Positions 6,976 through 15,842 of a stretch of DNA of 60,608 nt are shown here, one piece after another. The stretch lies in NCBI GenBank assembly GCA_017546245.1, contig JAFYXI010000055.1:1-60608 (forward strand). Reading direction: 5' to 3'. The notes beneath the pieces are model-generated. The model was given only the letters and a program-made list of their open reading frames with translations, was not told the origin of the DNA and ran no database searches. Source of the stretch: Clostridia bacterium (lineage in GTDB: Bacteria > Bacillota > Clostridia > UBA1381 > UBA9506). A program made the position numbers and the translations under genes. Within the stretch, counting starts at the first letter, position 1. The number at the start of each line of letters is the position of its first letter.

Positions 6976-7845
6976 ATGTTAGTAACCATGAAAGAAATGC
7001 TTGCAGATGCAAAGAAAAACCATTATGCAATTCCGGCATTTGACATAAGCAACTACGAAATGATGAAAGCAGTTTTAGAAACCTGCGAAGAAGAAAAATC
7101 CCCTGCCCTTTTAATGACTTTAGGAGTAGACACCCAAGGACGAAATCTTCAGCTTCTTTCTTCTATGATGAGGGCAGCCTCTGACTTTTTTTCAATACCG
7201 ATATGTCTTCACATGGACCACGCGACCGACATTGATTTTATTAAATTCGGTTGCGACAACGGATACAGCTCTGTTATGTACGACGGTTCGGTGCTTTCTT
7301 TTGAAGAAAATGCAAAAAACACCGCAATTGTAACAGAATATGCCCATAAAAGAGGAATCAGCGTTGAAGCGGAATTAGGCCATGTAGGCAATGCCAATGT
7401 AGGCAGTATAAGCGAAACAGGGATAGATGCAGACCCCGGCGAAAGCCTTACTGTTCCTGAAGAGGTTGCAAAATTTATAGAAATCACAGACGTTGATGCT
7501 CTTGCAGTAGCAATAGGCACATCACACGGCGTATATCAGAAAACACCTGAGCTAAGAATAGACAGACTTGATGAGATAACAGCTGTTTGCGACAGACCGC
7601 TTGTTCTTCACGGCGGCAGCGGAACTCCTTATGACCAGATTCAAAACGCAATCCATCACGGTATCACAAAAATAAACATTTATTCAGATGTTCTCTATGC
7701 TCTTAATCAGGGACTTAAAAATTACTTAAATACTATGACTAATCCATCAACATGGCCATTTTTGGTATATGAAGATGCAATTAAAATGATGAAAGAAGTA
7801 GTACGCGAAAAGCTTAGAACATTCGGCAGCGCAGGAAGGATATAA
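6976..7845 (+). CDS. Class II ketose-bisphosphate aldolase (FbaA/GatY/KbaY family)
   Basis: A 289-aa zinc-dependent aldolase. Visible marks are HMDHA (residues 79-83, a zinc-ligand His and the catalytic Asp), SVMYDGS near 100, VEAELGHVG near 131, IGTSHGVY near 178, HGGSG near 210 and KINIYSD near 232. It splits a ketose bisphosphate, or a related ketose 1-phosphate, into dihydroxyacetone phosphate and an aldehyde. AAGGAGAG precedes the ATG. It is co-transcribed with the dehydrogenase nine bases downstream and controlled by the palindromic operator. Its natural partner is the PfkB kinase of the divergent arm. Confidence 0.92.
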   Translation: MLVTMKEMLADAKKNHYAIPAFDISNYEMMKAVLETCEEEKSPALLMTLGVDTQGRNLQLLSSMMRAASDFFSIPICLHMDHATDIDFIKFGCDNGYSSVMYDGSVLSFEENAKNTAIVTEYAHKRGISVEAELGHVGNANVGSISETGIDADPGESLTVPEEVAKFIEITDVDALAVAIGTSHGVYQKTPELRIDRLDEITAVCDRPLVLHGGSGTPYDQIQNAIHHGITKINIYSDVLYALNQGLKNYLNTMTNPSTWPFLVYEDAIKMMKEVVREKLRTFGSAGRI

Positions 7846-7854
7846 GGTGATAAT

Positions 7855-9093
7855 ATGAAAACAAAAGCAGCACGTCTTTACGGAGAAAATGATGTAAGAC
7901 TTGAAGAGTTTGAACTGCGCCCAATAACATCGGGCGAAATTTTAATTAAAATTATTTCGGACAGTATTTGTATGTCAACATACAAAACCATCATTCAGGG
8001 AGCAAAGCATTTAAGAGTTCCCGAAAACGTAGCCGAGCACCCCATTATTATAGGGCACGAGTTTTGCGCAGAAGTGGTTGAAGTCGGCGACAAATGGAAG
8101 GATAAGTTCGAAATCGGTGACAAGGTTGTTATGCCGCCTGTTCTTGCTTATCTGGGCGGTCCCGAAACGGTAGGATATTCTTTTGAAGAAATAGGCGGAG
8201 TTTCTACATATTCTATTGTTTACGAGCATATACTCGACAACAATTTTCTTATAAAGCTTAAAAGCGACTCTTATTTTAACGGTTCGCTTATTGAGCCTGC
8301 ATCCTGCGTTATTCGCGGATATAAGGCAAGCTTTCATTTAGATGAAAACTACGAACATATTACAGGTATTAAAGAAGGCGGAAAGGTTGCAATTCTTGCC
8401 GGATGCGGTCCTATGGGGCTTGTGGCAATAGATATTGCGTTGCACGGAAACGTTAAGCCATCTATGGTTGTGGTTACCGACCTCGATGAATCAAGATTAA
8501 ATCGTGCAGCATCTATTTTTTCCGCACAAAAGGCAGCCGAAGATGGAATTGAGTTAGTATTTGCAGCCACCTCTGATAAAGACGAGCTTATGAAAATTTC
8601 AGGCGGCACAGGCTTTGATGATGTATTTGTATATGCTCCCGTACCTGCGGTAGTAGAGCTAGGCGATGCTATTTTAGGTTTTGACGGTTCGCTTAACTTT
8701 TTTGCTGGACCTTTAGATAAAAAGTTTAGTGCTAACTTTAATTTTTATAACGTTCACTACGCTCAGCATCACGTTACGGGTACAAGCGGAAGCACACCTG
8801 AAGATATGAGAGATATTGTTGAACTTATCGGCGAAAACCGTCTTGACCCGTCTGTTATGATAACACACATCGGCGGCATTGATGCGGCAATTGAAGCAAC
8901 AGCAAATCTTCCTAAGCTTACCGGCGGTAAAAAGCTTATATACACACATATAAATCTGCCGCTTACTGCACTTGATGACTTTGAAAGATTAAGCGAAACG
9001 GATGAAAGATTTAAAGTTTTAGACAAGCTTGTAAAAGAAAACAACGGACTGTGGAATGCAGAGGCAGAAAAGTATTTATTAGACAATTTTTAA
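7855..9093 (+). CDS. Zinc-type medium-chain dehydrogenase, SorE-like
   Basis: A 412-aa medium-chain dehydrogenase with the catalytic zinc Cys in SICMSTYK near residue 39, GHEF near 63, EPASC near 142, and a Rossmann loop AGCGPMG near 182. The four-Cys structural zinc lobe of classical alcohol dehydrogenases is absent. Length and context (SorC regulator, sugar-phosphate enzymes) resemble L-sorbose-1-phosphate reductase (SorE), which interconverts ketose and alditol phosphates. AAGGTGATAAT precedes the ATG, and the stop of the aldolase lies within the ribosome-site region, so translation is probably coupled. The exact substrate is an inference. Confidence 0.8.
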   Translation: MKTKAARLYGENDVRLEEFELRPITSGEILIKIISDSICMSTYKTIIQGAKHLRVPENVAEHPIIIGHEFCAEVVEVGDKWKDKFEIGDKVVMPPVLAYLGGPETVGYSFEEIGGVSTYSIVYEHILDNNFLIKLKSDSYFNGSLIEPASCVIRGYKASFHLDENYEHITGIKEGGKVAILAGCGPMGLVAIDIALHGNVKPSMVVVTDLDESRLNRAASIFSAQKAAEDGIELVFAATSDKDELMKISGGTGFDDVFVYAPVPAVVELGDAILGFDGSLNFFAGPLDKKFSANFNFYNVHYAQHHVTGTSGSTPEDMRDIVELIGENRLDPSVMITHIGGIDAAIEATANLPKLTGGKKLIYTHINLPLTALDDFERLSETDERFKVLDKLVKENNGLWNAEAEKYLLDNF

Positions 9094-9104
9094 TAATATA
9101 AAAC

Positions 9105-9132
9105 AAAGACCTCGGAAAATTCCGAGGTCTTT
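9105..9132. terminator. Bidirectional terminator between convergent operons
   Basis: A 12-bp perfect stem (9105-9116 with 9121-9132) has A/T tails on both sides. It serves the dehydrogenase gene from the left and rpsI from the right. Confidence 0.88.
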
Positions 9133-9154
9133 GAATATAGATAATAAATTCTGA

Positions 9155-9550
9155 TTAACGTTTTGAGAACTGCGGAGCACGACGAGCAGCTTTTAAGCCG
9201 TACTTCTTTCTTTCCTTCATTCTCGGGTCACGAGTGAGGTAACCGGCCTTTTTAAGAATTGCACGATAAGCATCTGAATCAGCTTCTAAAAGAGCTCTTG
9301 CGATACCGTGACGGATAGCACCTGCCTGACCTGTGAAGCCACCGCCAACAACAGATACGATAACATCGTATTTGCCTTCTGTTTTAGTAGCTACGAGCGG
9401 CTGTTTAACGATAACTTTTAAGGTTTCAAGACCAAAGTAATCGTCCATAGTTCTTTTGTTTATAGTGATGTCACCTTTACCCGGCACTAAGCGGACTCTG
9501 GCAACAGACTGTTTTCTTCTTCCTGTTCCGTAGAAAAATTCACTTGCCAT
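9155..9550 (-). CDS. rpsI: Small ribosomal subunit protein uS9
   Basis: A 131-aa S9 protein with the family start [16 protein letters not shown], the [19 protein letters not shown] block and the basic C-terminus ending QFSKR that reaches into the ribosomal P site. I chose ATG 9550, which lies nine bases after AAGGAGG; a TTG two codons upstream is too close to that site. It follows rplM with a 14-base gap, the standard rplM-rpsI operon. Confidence 0.98.
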   Translation of the reverse strand: MASEFFYGTGRRKQSVARVRLVPGKGDITINKRTMDDYFGLETLKVIVKQPLVATKTEGKYDVIVSVVGGGFTGQAGAIRHGIARALLEADSDAYRAILKKAGYLTRDPRMKERKKYGLKAARRAPQFSKR

Positions 9551-9564
9551 CTTCAAAAACCTCC

Positions 9565-10002
9565 TTATTTAATCTCTAAAGTCCAGGCTTCCGGCTTCTG
9601 AGCAGCGTTGTTGTGCTCTGCGCCTGCATATACGCGAAGTCTGGTCAGTGATTTTGCGCCAACGGTGTTGTGCGGCAGCATACCTTTAACTGCCTTCATC
9701 ATTGCAAATTCCGGTTTTTCAGCCATAAGCTTGTTGTACTTAACTTCTTTAAGACCGCCAACATAACCGGTGTGTCTGTAATAAATTTTCTGATCGAGTT
9801 TTTTACCTGTCAGAACTGCTTTAGCAGCATTAATGATGATAACATGATCACCACAGTCGCAATGCGGAGTGAATTCCGGCTTGTGCTTTCCTCTTAAAAT
9901 GGCAGCAGCCTGCGCTGCAACTCTACCCAACGGTTTACCGTCAGCATCTATGATATACCATTTTCTGTCCAATTCATGGGCTTTCGCCATAAATGTACTC
10001 AT
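9565..10002 (-). CDS. rplM: Large ribosomal subunit protein uL13
   Basis: A 145-aa L13 protein ([20 protein letters not shown] start, [41 protein letters not shown] and GMLPHN blocks). A strong TAGGAGG lies before the ATG. First gene of the rplM-rpsI operon, transcribed from the promoter at 10097-10125, leaving a 5' leader of about 88 nt. In Firmicutes this leader position often carries an L13-binding autoregulatory RNA, but I could not verify such a structure here. Confidence 0.98.
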   Translation of the reverse strand: MSTFMAKAHELDRKWYIIDADGKPLGRVAAQAAAILRGKHKPEFTPHCDCGDHVIIINAAKAVLTGKKLDQKIYYRHTGYVGGLKEVKYNKLMAEKPEFAMMKAVKGMLPHNTVGAKSLTRLRVYAGAEHNNAAQKPEAWTLEIK

Positions 10003-10096
10003 AAATCTTACCTCCTGTAATATTTAACACTTATTTATTAACCGATTTTCCGAAATATAAGGCATAAAAAATAATACCTCTTCGGCAACAAGAGAT

Positions 10097-10125
10097 ATTA
10101 TAAAACACTTATCAAATTTTGTCAA
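10097..10125 (-). promoter_or_regulatory. Promoter of rplM-rpsI
   Basis: On the minus strand TTGACA (10125-10120), 17-bp spacer, TATAAT (10102-10097): a perfect vegetative consensus, as expected for a ribosomal-protein operon. Confidence 0.88.
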
Positions 10126-10216
10126 GTACTTTTTTCACATTTTTTAAAATAACTTTTTCGAAGTCTTAAATGCTCGTTTTTTCTTCATTTTTCTCCCGAA
10201 TGCTCGAAACTCATTT

Positions 10217-10876
10217 TCATTTTTTGCACAAATTATATATATCATCATTAATATTTTCTATGCTTCTGACTGAATTTTCGCTCACACAGGATAAAATATT
10301 CCAGTTACAGATTTTTGCAATCTCCATTGCGTTTTCATAAGAACGGATTAAATAGTCTTTATTACTTTCGTGAATATCCTTTTCTTTTTCGCCTGTAATC
10401 TTGTTTGCGCGGTCTTTCATAAGCATTTGAGCATACTTTGGCGGCATATCCAAAAATACAACCACATCAGGGACAGGCAATTCCATTTTATCGTATTCAA
10501 GGTCAGAAAGCCAGCTGATAAAGCCTGATTTATCCCCCTTGATTTTAGATGCCTGATGCACTAAATTGCTCGTTACATAACGGTCAGCAATAATTGTACC
10601 GCCATTTTTATAAAACTCTCCCCATTTGCGCTTAAAGCTTGCGTAGCGGTCAATGGCATAAAAAACTGATGCAGCATACGCATTAACATCGTTGGGATTA
10701 CTACCCAAATCACCTGCCAAATAACGCTTTATAGGAACACAAAAATCGCTTTCATAATCAGGGAACGAAATAAGCTTAACGTTTTCGCCCTCTTTAACCA
10801 ATCTTTCATACAAAAGCTTTGCCTGTGTCTGCTTGCCACTCGAATCTACGCCCTCTATGACAATAAGTCTGCCCAT
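10217..10876 (-). CDS. tmk: Thymidylate kinase
   Basis: A 219-aa dTMP kinase producing dTDP. It has the P-loop GVDSSGKQTQ (residues 9-18), the DRY motif near 97 and the substrate-binding arginines around it. It overlaps the thyX stop codon by one base (TAATG), so the two steps that make dTDP from dUMP are translationally coupled. The ribosome site GGCGGTG lies inside the thyX 3' end. Confidence 0.95.
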   Translation of the reverse strand: MGRLIVIEGVDSSGKQTQAKLLYERLVKEGENVKLISFPDYESDFCVPIKRYLAGDLGSNPNDVNAYAASVFYAIDRYASFKRKWGEFYKNGGTIIADRYVTSNLVHQASKIKGDKSGFISWLSDLEYDKMELPVPDVVVFLDMPPKYAQMLMKDRANKITGEKEKDIHESNKDYLIRSYENAMEIAKICNWNILSCVSENSVRSIENINDDIYNLCKK

Positions 10877-11643
10877 TAATTTTCACCGCCTAAATATTTA
10901 TCACGCATTTCTTTAGTTTTGCCGCAACACATTTTGCCCTCGGGGCACGGACCTTTAAGACAAGCCGGTCCTGCATATTTAAACAATGTAGGTGCTACCT
11001 CTTTAACCAATTCAAGCATCTTATCTGCAAGCTCGCGAATTTCCCACTGAGCTCTTGAACAGCATCTTAAACGGAAGAAATTCATAAGACTGCGTGCGTT
11101 CATTGTCATAACCATTTTGGTTTCGCAGGCATTAGGCAATACAAAACGTGCATCTTCTATTGCCTTTTTTTCAGCACTTGTTTTTGCTTTTTTCTCGCTC
11201 ATACCCTCATCTAAGAAAGTTTTTAAGTGCTTTTCCATCAGGATTTCGACCAATTCATCATATACCTTCTGGTCTGCCTGCATAGTTTCGATAAACTTTT
11301 CTCTTGCTTCGGGAACTGCCTCGATTTCGGGCGGAAGCACATATGTAAACTGACCCTCGCGCACATATCTTTGAGATTTTACCGAAAAGCTTGCTATTCT
11401 GTGTCGGGTTATCTGTGCCAAAAGTGCACGGCTTACACCCTCAATCGCAAACGTAAATGATGAATGCTCTATCGGACTTTCGTGACCCAAATCTGTTAAA
11501 AGGGTTAAAAAGCGTTCGGTTGCGTCCTTATCAAGACCGTCTAATATGTCATCTACCCCTGCGCTTGAATAACAAAGTTTAGCAGCAGCCGAAATAACCT
11601 TTTCCGGCTCGCCTGTGTGTTGAATCAGTTTTACATTTATCAT
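10876..11643 (-). CDS. thyX: Flavin-dependent thymidylate synthase
   Basis: A 255-aa ThyX enzyme, making dTMP from dUMP with FAD, NADPH and methylene-tetrahydrofolate. The diagnostic motif [13 protein letters not shown] is at about residues 80-92. The C-terminal tail has several cysteines ([15 protein letters not shown]), which many clostridial ThyX proteins share. I chose ATG 11643 after GGGAGTG; a GTG nine bases upstream overlaps that site. Followed by tmk with a one-base overlap. No thyA is in the window. Confidence 0.96.
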   Translation of the reverse strand: MINVKLIQHTGEPEKVISAAAKLCYSSAGVDDILDGLDKDATERFLTLLTDLGHESPIEHSSFTFAIEGVSRALLAQITRHRIASFSVKSQRYVREGQFTYVLPPEIEAVPEAREKFIETMQADQKVYDELVEILMEKHLKTFLDEGMSEKKAKTSAEKKAIEDARFVLPNACETKMVMTMNARSLMNFFRLRCCSRAQWEIRELADKMLELVKEVAPTLFKYAGPACLKGPCPEGKMCCGKTKEMRDKYLGGEN

Positions 11644-11682
11644 ACTACTCACTCCCGGTATTTTTTATCCGATTACAGACAA

Positions 11683-11714
11683 ACGCCCGAAGCTGCTCAC
11701 GCTGCCCCGGGCGT
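11683..11714 (-). terminator. Likely terminator after ribF
   Basis: GC-rich 7-bp stem (11683-11689 with 11708-11714) with a further inner pairing, followed on the minus strand by TTTGT. The T-run is weak, so termination may be partial and thyX-tmk could receive read-through. Confidence 0.5.
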
Positions 11715-11730
11715 GTTGTTACATAAATTA

Positions 11731-12651
11731 TTATTTTTCTTCCAGACGTGTTTCTACATCTTTTTCAAGCTGTGATTTTAACGAATCCAAGCCGTCAAAA
11801 TGCTCTGTATCACGAATTTTTGTCAAAAATTCAACCTCTAAGGTCTGACCGTACAAATCACCCTCAAAACCAATAATATAGGTTTCTATACGAACCGGCT
11901 CGCCCTCTGACACAGTAAGTGCCGCACCGACATTGGTTATAGACGGATAGCGTTTGCCGCCTGCTAGGGTGTTTGTTCCGTAAACACCGTTTTTAGGAAG
12001 CAGCAACGCCTTATCGGGTATCATATTCGCCGTTGGAAAACCAAGTGTTCTTCCTAACATTTTATCTTTAACAACCACATTTGAAATTTTAAACGGATGA
12101 CCTAAAAGCTCGTTTGCTTTTTCTATTTCACCCTCGGCAATAAGCTCTCTTACCTTCGAGCTTGAGCAAACGAAATCTCCAAAATAAAGCGGCTCAATCA
12201 TATAAACTGCAAATCCGTATTCCTGACCAAGTTCCCTCAGCAGTTTTACGTCACCTGCCGAATCCTTGCCGTAGTGATTATGACGACCAACCACAGCAAT
12301 TTTCATATTGAGCTTATTAACCAAAATATCACGTACAAAATCTTGCGGAGATAAATCCTTAACCGAAGCGAAATCTTCAAAGAACAAAGTGTCTGCCTCG
12401 CAGTTTGCAAGCAATTCCTGCTTATAAGTGTTGTCTGCGATAAGCGGTAAGGTATACTCGCCCTTAATCACGTTAATCGGATGCTTTTCAAAAGTGTAAA
12501 TTACAGACGGCAGGTCGTGCTCTTTTGCTACCTTTGCAAGCATATCCATAAGCTTGCGATGACCTAAATGCAGTCCGTCAAAGTTTCCGATTGCCACTGC
12601 TGTACCTTTTTGTGTGTCTACCTTAGAATAATCATGCCAAACAGTGTTCAT
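11731..12651 (-). CDS. ribF: Bifunctional riboflavin kinase/FMN adenylyltransferase
   Basis: A 306-aa enzyme making FMN and then FAD. The N-terminal adenylyltransferase has AIGNFDGLHLGH (residues 21-32) and the SSSKVRE motif near 161. The C-terminal riboflavin kinase begins near 180 with GRTLGFPTAN near 199 and contains the NGVYGT block near 220. GGGAGGTAG precedes the ATG. It follows truB directly, the usual truB-ribF pairing of Firmicutes. It supplies FAD, the cofactor of the neighbouring ThyX. Confidence 0.97.
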   Translation of the reverse strand: MNTVWHDYSKVDTQKGTAVAIGNFDGLHLGHRKLMDMLAKVAKEHDLPSVIYTFEKHPINVIKGEYTLPLIADNTYKQELLANCEADTLFFEDFASVKDLSPQDFVRDILVNKLNMKIAVVGRHNHYGKDSAGDVKLLRELGQEYGFAVYMIEPLYFGDFVCSSSKVRELIAEGEIEKANELLGHPFKISNVVVKDKMLGRTLGFPTANMIPDKALLLPKNGVYGTNTLAGGKRYPSITNVGAALTVSEGEPVRIETYIIGFEGDLYGQTLEVEFLTKIRDTEHFDGLDSLKSQLEKDVETRLEEK

Positions 12652-12695
12652 TTCGTTCTACCTCCCTATTAAATTTATTTATGATATGGTTTTTG

Positions 12696-13604
12696 CTAAC
12701 AATTGAAAAAAGTTTTTTCAAGCTTTAGTACCAGACTGCCCGAATCATCACGAATAACAGACGATAAGCACAACAAGCCGTTCGAATCGTAAAATCTGAA
12801 AACGTCGTTTTCTTTTGCTGTACCAATGCCTAACTGATTGGTTCTTAAACGCAAGCCGTTTCTTATTTTTTTTGCATTTTCTTCAGATACCAATACTTTA
12901 GGATAAGCACCGAGCGCCGCATCAATAGAGATTAAAAGATTTTCAGCCTCGCCCTTTTCAAAACTTTCTGAAATTTCTTCAAGAGAATGTGCCATATCGA
13001 TTGTAAAGGCTCCGCTTTTTGTTCTTAAAAGCTCTGACATAACCGCTCCGCAACCGAGCCTTTTACCTAAATCGTGACACAACGAACGAATATATGTACC
13101 CTTCGAGCAACAGACTTCTAAAGAAAAGCTGCTATTTTTTAAGTCAAAATCGAAACACGAAATTTTGCTTATTTCTATCTCTCTTGCAGGACGTTCAACT
13201 TCAATTCCCTCTCTTGCAAGCTGATAGAGCTTTTTGCCGTCTATTTTAATAGCGGAATACATAGGCGGAATCTGCATCTGTACCCCTAAAAATTCATCTG
13301 CTGTTTTTTTAATATCTTCTTCGGTAACATTTACTGTATTTTCTTCTTTAACTGCTCCCGAAATGTCATAGGTGTCGGTTACCAAGCCAAGCTTAACACG
13401 TGCAACATACGATTTTTCTTCAGATGTTAAAATATCAGAAAGCTTTGTTGCTCTGCCGATTAAAACAGGAAGAACACCCTCTGCATCGGGGTCTAAAGTT
13501 CCTGTATGCCCCACCTGACGGGTTTTAAAAATTCTTCGCACACGAGCCACAACATCGTGCGATGTCATGCCCTTTGACTTGTTTACAACTAAAATACCCT
13601 GCAC
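12696..13604 (-). CDS. truB: tRNA pseudouridine-55 synthase
   Basis: A 302-aa TruB: GILVVNKSKGMTSHDVV start, then GHTGTLDPDAEGVLP with the catalytic Asp (about residue 38), the YSAIKIDGKKLY block and GTYIRSLCHDLG. It modifies U55 in the T-loop of tRNA. I place the start at GTG 13604, five bases after AGAGGTG; the ATG at 13622 lies before that ribosome site and would add six non-conserved residues. Confidence 0.95.
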   Translation of the reverse strand: MQGILVVNKSKGMTSHDVVARVRRIFKTRQVGHTGTLDPDAEGVLPVLIGRATKLSDILTSEEKSYVARVKLGLVTDTYDISGAVKEENTVNVTEEDIKKTADEFLGVQMQIPPMYSAIKIDGKKLYQLAREGIEVERPAREIEISKISCFDFDLKNSSFSLEVCCSKGTYIRSLCHDLGKRLGCGAVMSELLRTKSGAFTIDMAHSLEEISESFEKGEAENLLISIDAALGAYPKVLVSEENAKKIRNGLRLRTNQLGIGTAKENDVFRFYDSNGLLCLSSVIRDDSGSLVLKLEKTFFNC

Positions 13605-13663
13605 CTGAACACCTCTATTCATATTTAGTATATCATATATTTTTAAGAAAGAAAAGAGGAATA

Positions 13664-14392
13664 TTAATTTTTTCTTCTAAATATAGTAACTTTTTCTTTC
13701 CATGTGTTATTAACCCTGTAAGAGTCCCTTATTTTCTGTACCGTTTTGTTTAAAATTTCGCTGCTTAAGCTGCATCTTTCAAGATATAAATGCGTAATTT
13801 GCGGAAATTTTGTATAGCATTCTGCCAAAAGCCAGGCATGCGCCATTTGTACATAATAATGCTCACAGATAGTTTTTTCTGCTAAACTTAAAACTTCGCT
13901 CACATATTCTTCATCTGTATAGCAGGCTTTTAAAAAAACCAGTCCTGCCCTTTTTATCCAGGGATTTTCCGCTTCTAAAAAGCTGATGATGTCCGTCAAA
14001 AATTCTTTTTTATATTTTTTGATCTGTTTTAAACCACCGCAAAAATAGTCACATATCGCCCAGTTATCTATTAAAGAAAGGTATTCATTTACAAGCTGCG
14101 AAAACTCTTCAAAGTTAACCTCTGCAAGACCTATGACCGCACCTTTTAACACAGTTTCTTCAAAGGTACTGTCTTTGCAGAATTTAATATATTCACGCCA
14201 GTTGCCTTTCGAAATATATTTTGCAATCTTGCGCAGTTTCGGCATTCTTACACCAAGTATATTTTTGCAGTCAGGAATAAGTCTTTCGCTGAACTGGCGG
14301 TATTCGTCTTCTGCCTCTTTACTAAGATACTTAACCAAACGGCTGTATTCCTTTTCGCTCCAGTTATCTAAAATAAAACTTTCAGCTTTCAT
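13664..14392 (-). CDS. AlkD-like DNA alkylation repair protein
   Basis: A 242-aa all-helical protein built of HEAT-like repeats, of the AlkD glycosylase family. Recognisable parts are GVRMPKLRKIAK near residue 47, the DNWAICDYF segment near 108 with the expected catalytic-cleft Trp and Asp, NPWIKRAGLVF near 142 and YYVQMAHAWLLAE near 179. AlkD removes bulky or cationic alkylpurines without base flipping. AAGGTGGAGC precedes the ATG. It follows the oxidoreductase gene by 22 bases, but a functional link is not evident. Confidence 0.9.
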   Translation of the reverse strand: MKAESFILDNWSEKEYSRLVKYLSKEAEDEYRQFSERLIPDCKNILGVRMPKLRKIAKYISKGNWREYIKFCKDSTFEETVLKGAVIGLAEVNFEEFSQLVNEYLSLIDNWAICDYFCGGLKQIKKYKKEFLTDIISFLEAENPWIKRAGLVFLKACYTDEEYVSEVLSLAEKTICEHYYVQMAHAWLLAECYTKFPQITHLYLERCSLSSEILNKTVQKIRDSYRVNNTWKEKVTIFRRKN

Positions 14393-14414
14393 TGCTCCAC
14401 CTTTAATTTGTTAA

Positions 14415-15599
14415 TTATTGTTCTGCAAAATTCATTAATGATTTTGATAAATCTTTATAAGCGTCTATTGCGCTTTCAAACAATCCCTCTGCATATAAAA
14501 ACTCGCCTTCTTCACGCAAGAGATCTTGTTTTATATTATATATTTCGTAATTTTTCTGAATTTTATTTATTAAATATGTATGCTGCGCCGCAGCCATAAG
14601 CCCACACACTCCGTCATCTGTGCGCCCCTCTGCTGCCGCTTTTGACGCAATATACATTTTTTGGGTTGCATTTGCCATAGGATTGCCGTAGACTTTTTTA
14701 GTGCCGTCGTTCATTATTGCCACAACATCGCCCCATTCGCTATAATCTTCGGGCAATAAGCTAAGTTCTGTATTTAGTTTTGTTGATGAATAATATACCG
14801 TTCCTTTTTCAAATCTGTATTCAAAAATAGGCTCTACTGCACGATTTACAGGATGCGCCGCTATAAAGCACGCTTTAGCTCCGCACGGCATATCAAACTC
14901 AATTTTTGAAACGTCAAAGTTTTCTATTTCGTTTGCACGCAAAAGCTCGGCTTTTACATTCTCAGCCTCTGCTGCACAGCCGCAATCGCCCATTATATAC
15001 TGCATATTAAACAGATAATGAGCTGCCGAATTGTTGGCAACACTATCATACACCAATGCTCCGTTTGCAGCACAAATCTTGCCTGCCCAGCCAACTCCGC
15101 GACCAAAATAGTTGCGGTCACGCGGTCTTAATACAAGAGTTTTCATCTCGACAGCCTTTCCGAATTTACCGTCTTTAATATCTTGCTTTAATCCGTTTAT
15201 TGCATCGCTGTATGACCATTGATATCCTATATAAACAAACTTATTCGCTTTTTCTTTAGCTTTTTTTATAACCTCAATATCTGCCTCATCAGCACAAAGC
15301 GGTTTTTCGCAAATTACGTTTGAGCCGTTTTCTAAGGCAGTTAAAATATGCGGTGTATGTAAGAAAATAGGAGTAGAAATAACTGCAAGCTCCGCAGTAT
15401 TTTCGCTATAAAAGCTATCCATATCCGAATAAATTTTAACCCCCATTTTATTTAAGTCCTCTAAATACTGGCAACCTGACGGAAACGGGTCTACTGCACC
15501 GACTAACTCCATTTCGTTGCACTTATTATCTACAAATTCCTTTACAAAATTATGTCCGTAGCCTCCAATTCCTACAAGTACAACTTTAGTTCCTGCCAT
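14415..15599 (-). CDS. Gfo/Idh/MocA-family oxidoreductase
   Basis: A 394-aa NAD(P)-dependent sugar dehydrogenase family member: Rossmann motif VGIGGYGHN (residues 9-17), GAVDPF near 34 and the family signature VCEKPLCADE near 95. The C-terminal half is the substrate domain. It has an extended tail after about 345 that looks helical. GAGGAGA precedes the ATG. Substrate unknown; it is not next to a sugar transport cluster. A second, unrelated family member lies at 27379. Confidence 0.85.
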   Translation of the reverse strand: MAGTKVVLVGIGGYGHNFVKEFVDNKCNEMELVGAVDPFPSGCQYLEDLNKMGVKIYSDMDSFYSENTAELAVISTPIFLHTPHILTALENGSNVICEKPLCADEADIEVIKKAKEKANKFVYIGYQWSYSDAINGLKQDIKDGKFGKAVEMKTLVLRPRDRNYFGRGVGWAGKICAANGALVYDSVANNSAAHYLFNMQYIMGDCGCAAEAENVKAELLRANEIENFDVSKIEFDMPCGAKACFIAAHPVNRAVEPIFEYRFEKGTVYYSSTKLNTELSLLPEDYSEWGDVVAIMNDGTKKVYGNPMANATQKMYIASKAAAEGRTDDGVCGLMAAAQHTYLINKIQKNYEIYNIKQDLLREEGEFLYAEGLFESAIDAYKDLSKSLMNFAEQ

Positions 15600-15801
15600 A
15601 ATAAAAATCTCCTCTCAAGTTTAAAATTTAACTGCTAAAATTATATATTATTTTAAAAATATAGTCAATCTGCAAAATCTTATTAAGCACTCAAAATCTT
15701 TGTTTTGCCGCTCAACTCCACCTTATGCGCGTGATTTTGAGGTATTAACATTAAAATTTTCTTAACCCGCTTCAACTAACGCTTTGTTTTCTGTATACAA
15801 A

Positions 15802-15830
15802 AAGAACTGTCTTGCAATAAGACAGTTCTT
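15802..15830 (-). terminator. Terminator after the NhaC-type antiporter
   Basis: A 12-bp perfect stem (15802-15813 with 15819-15830, 5-nt loop) with T-runs on both sides. The rest of 15600-15842 shows nothing I can identify. Confidence 0.85.
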
Positions 15831-15842
15831 TTAATTTTAAAA

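Noticed and set aside
10003-10096. L13 autoregulatory leader upstream of rplM
   Set aside because: Position fits, but the only clear stem (10076-10082 with 10090-10096) overlaps the predicted transcription start, so I could not support a leader structure.
10983-11060. Cys-rich tail of ThyX as a novel fusion
   Set aside because: The tail is short and similar tails are common in clostridial ThyX proteins.
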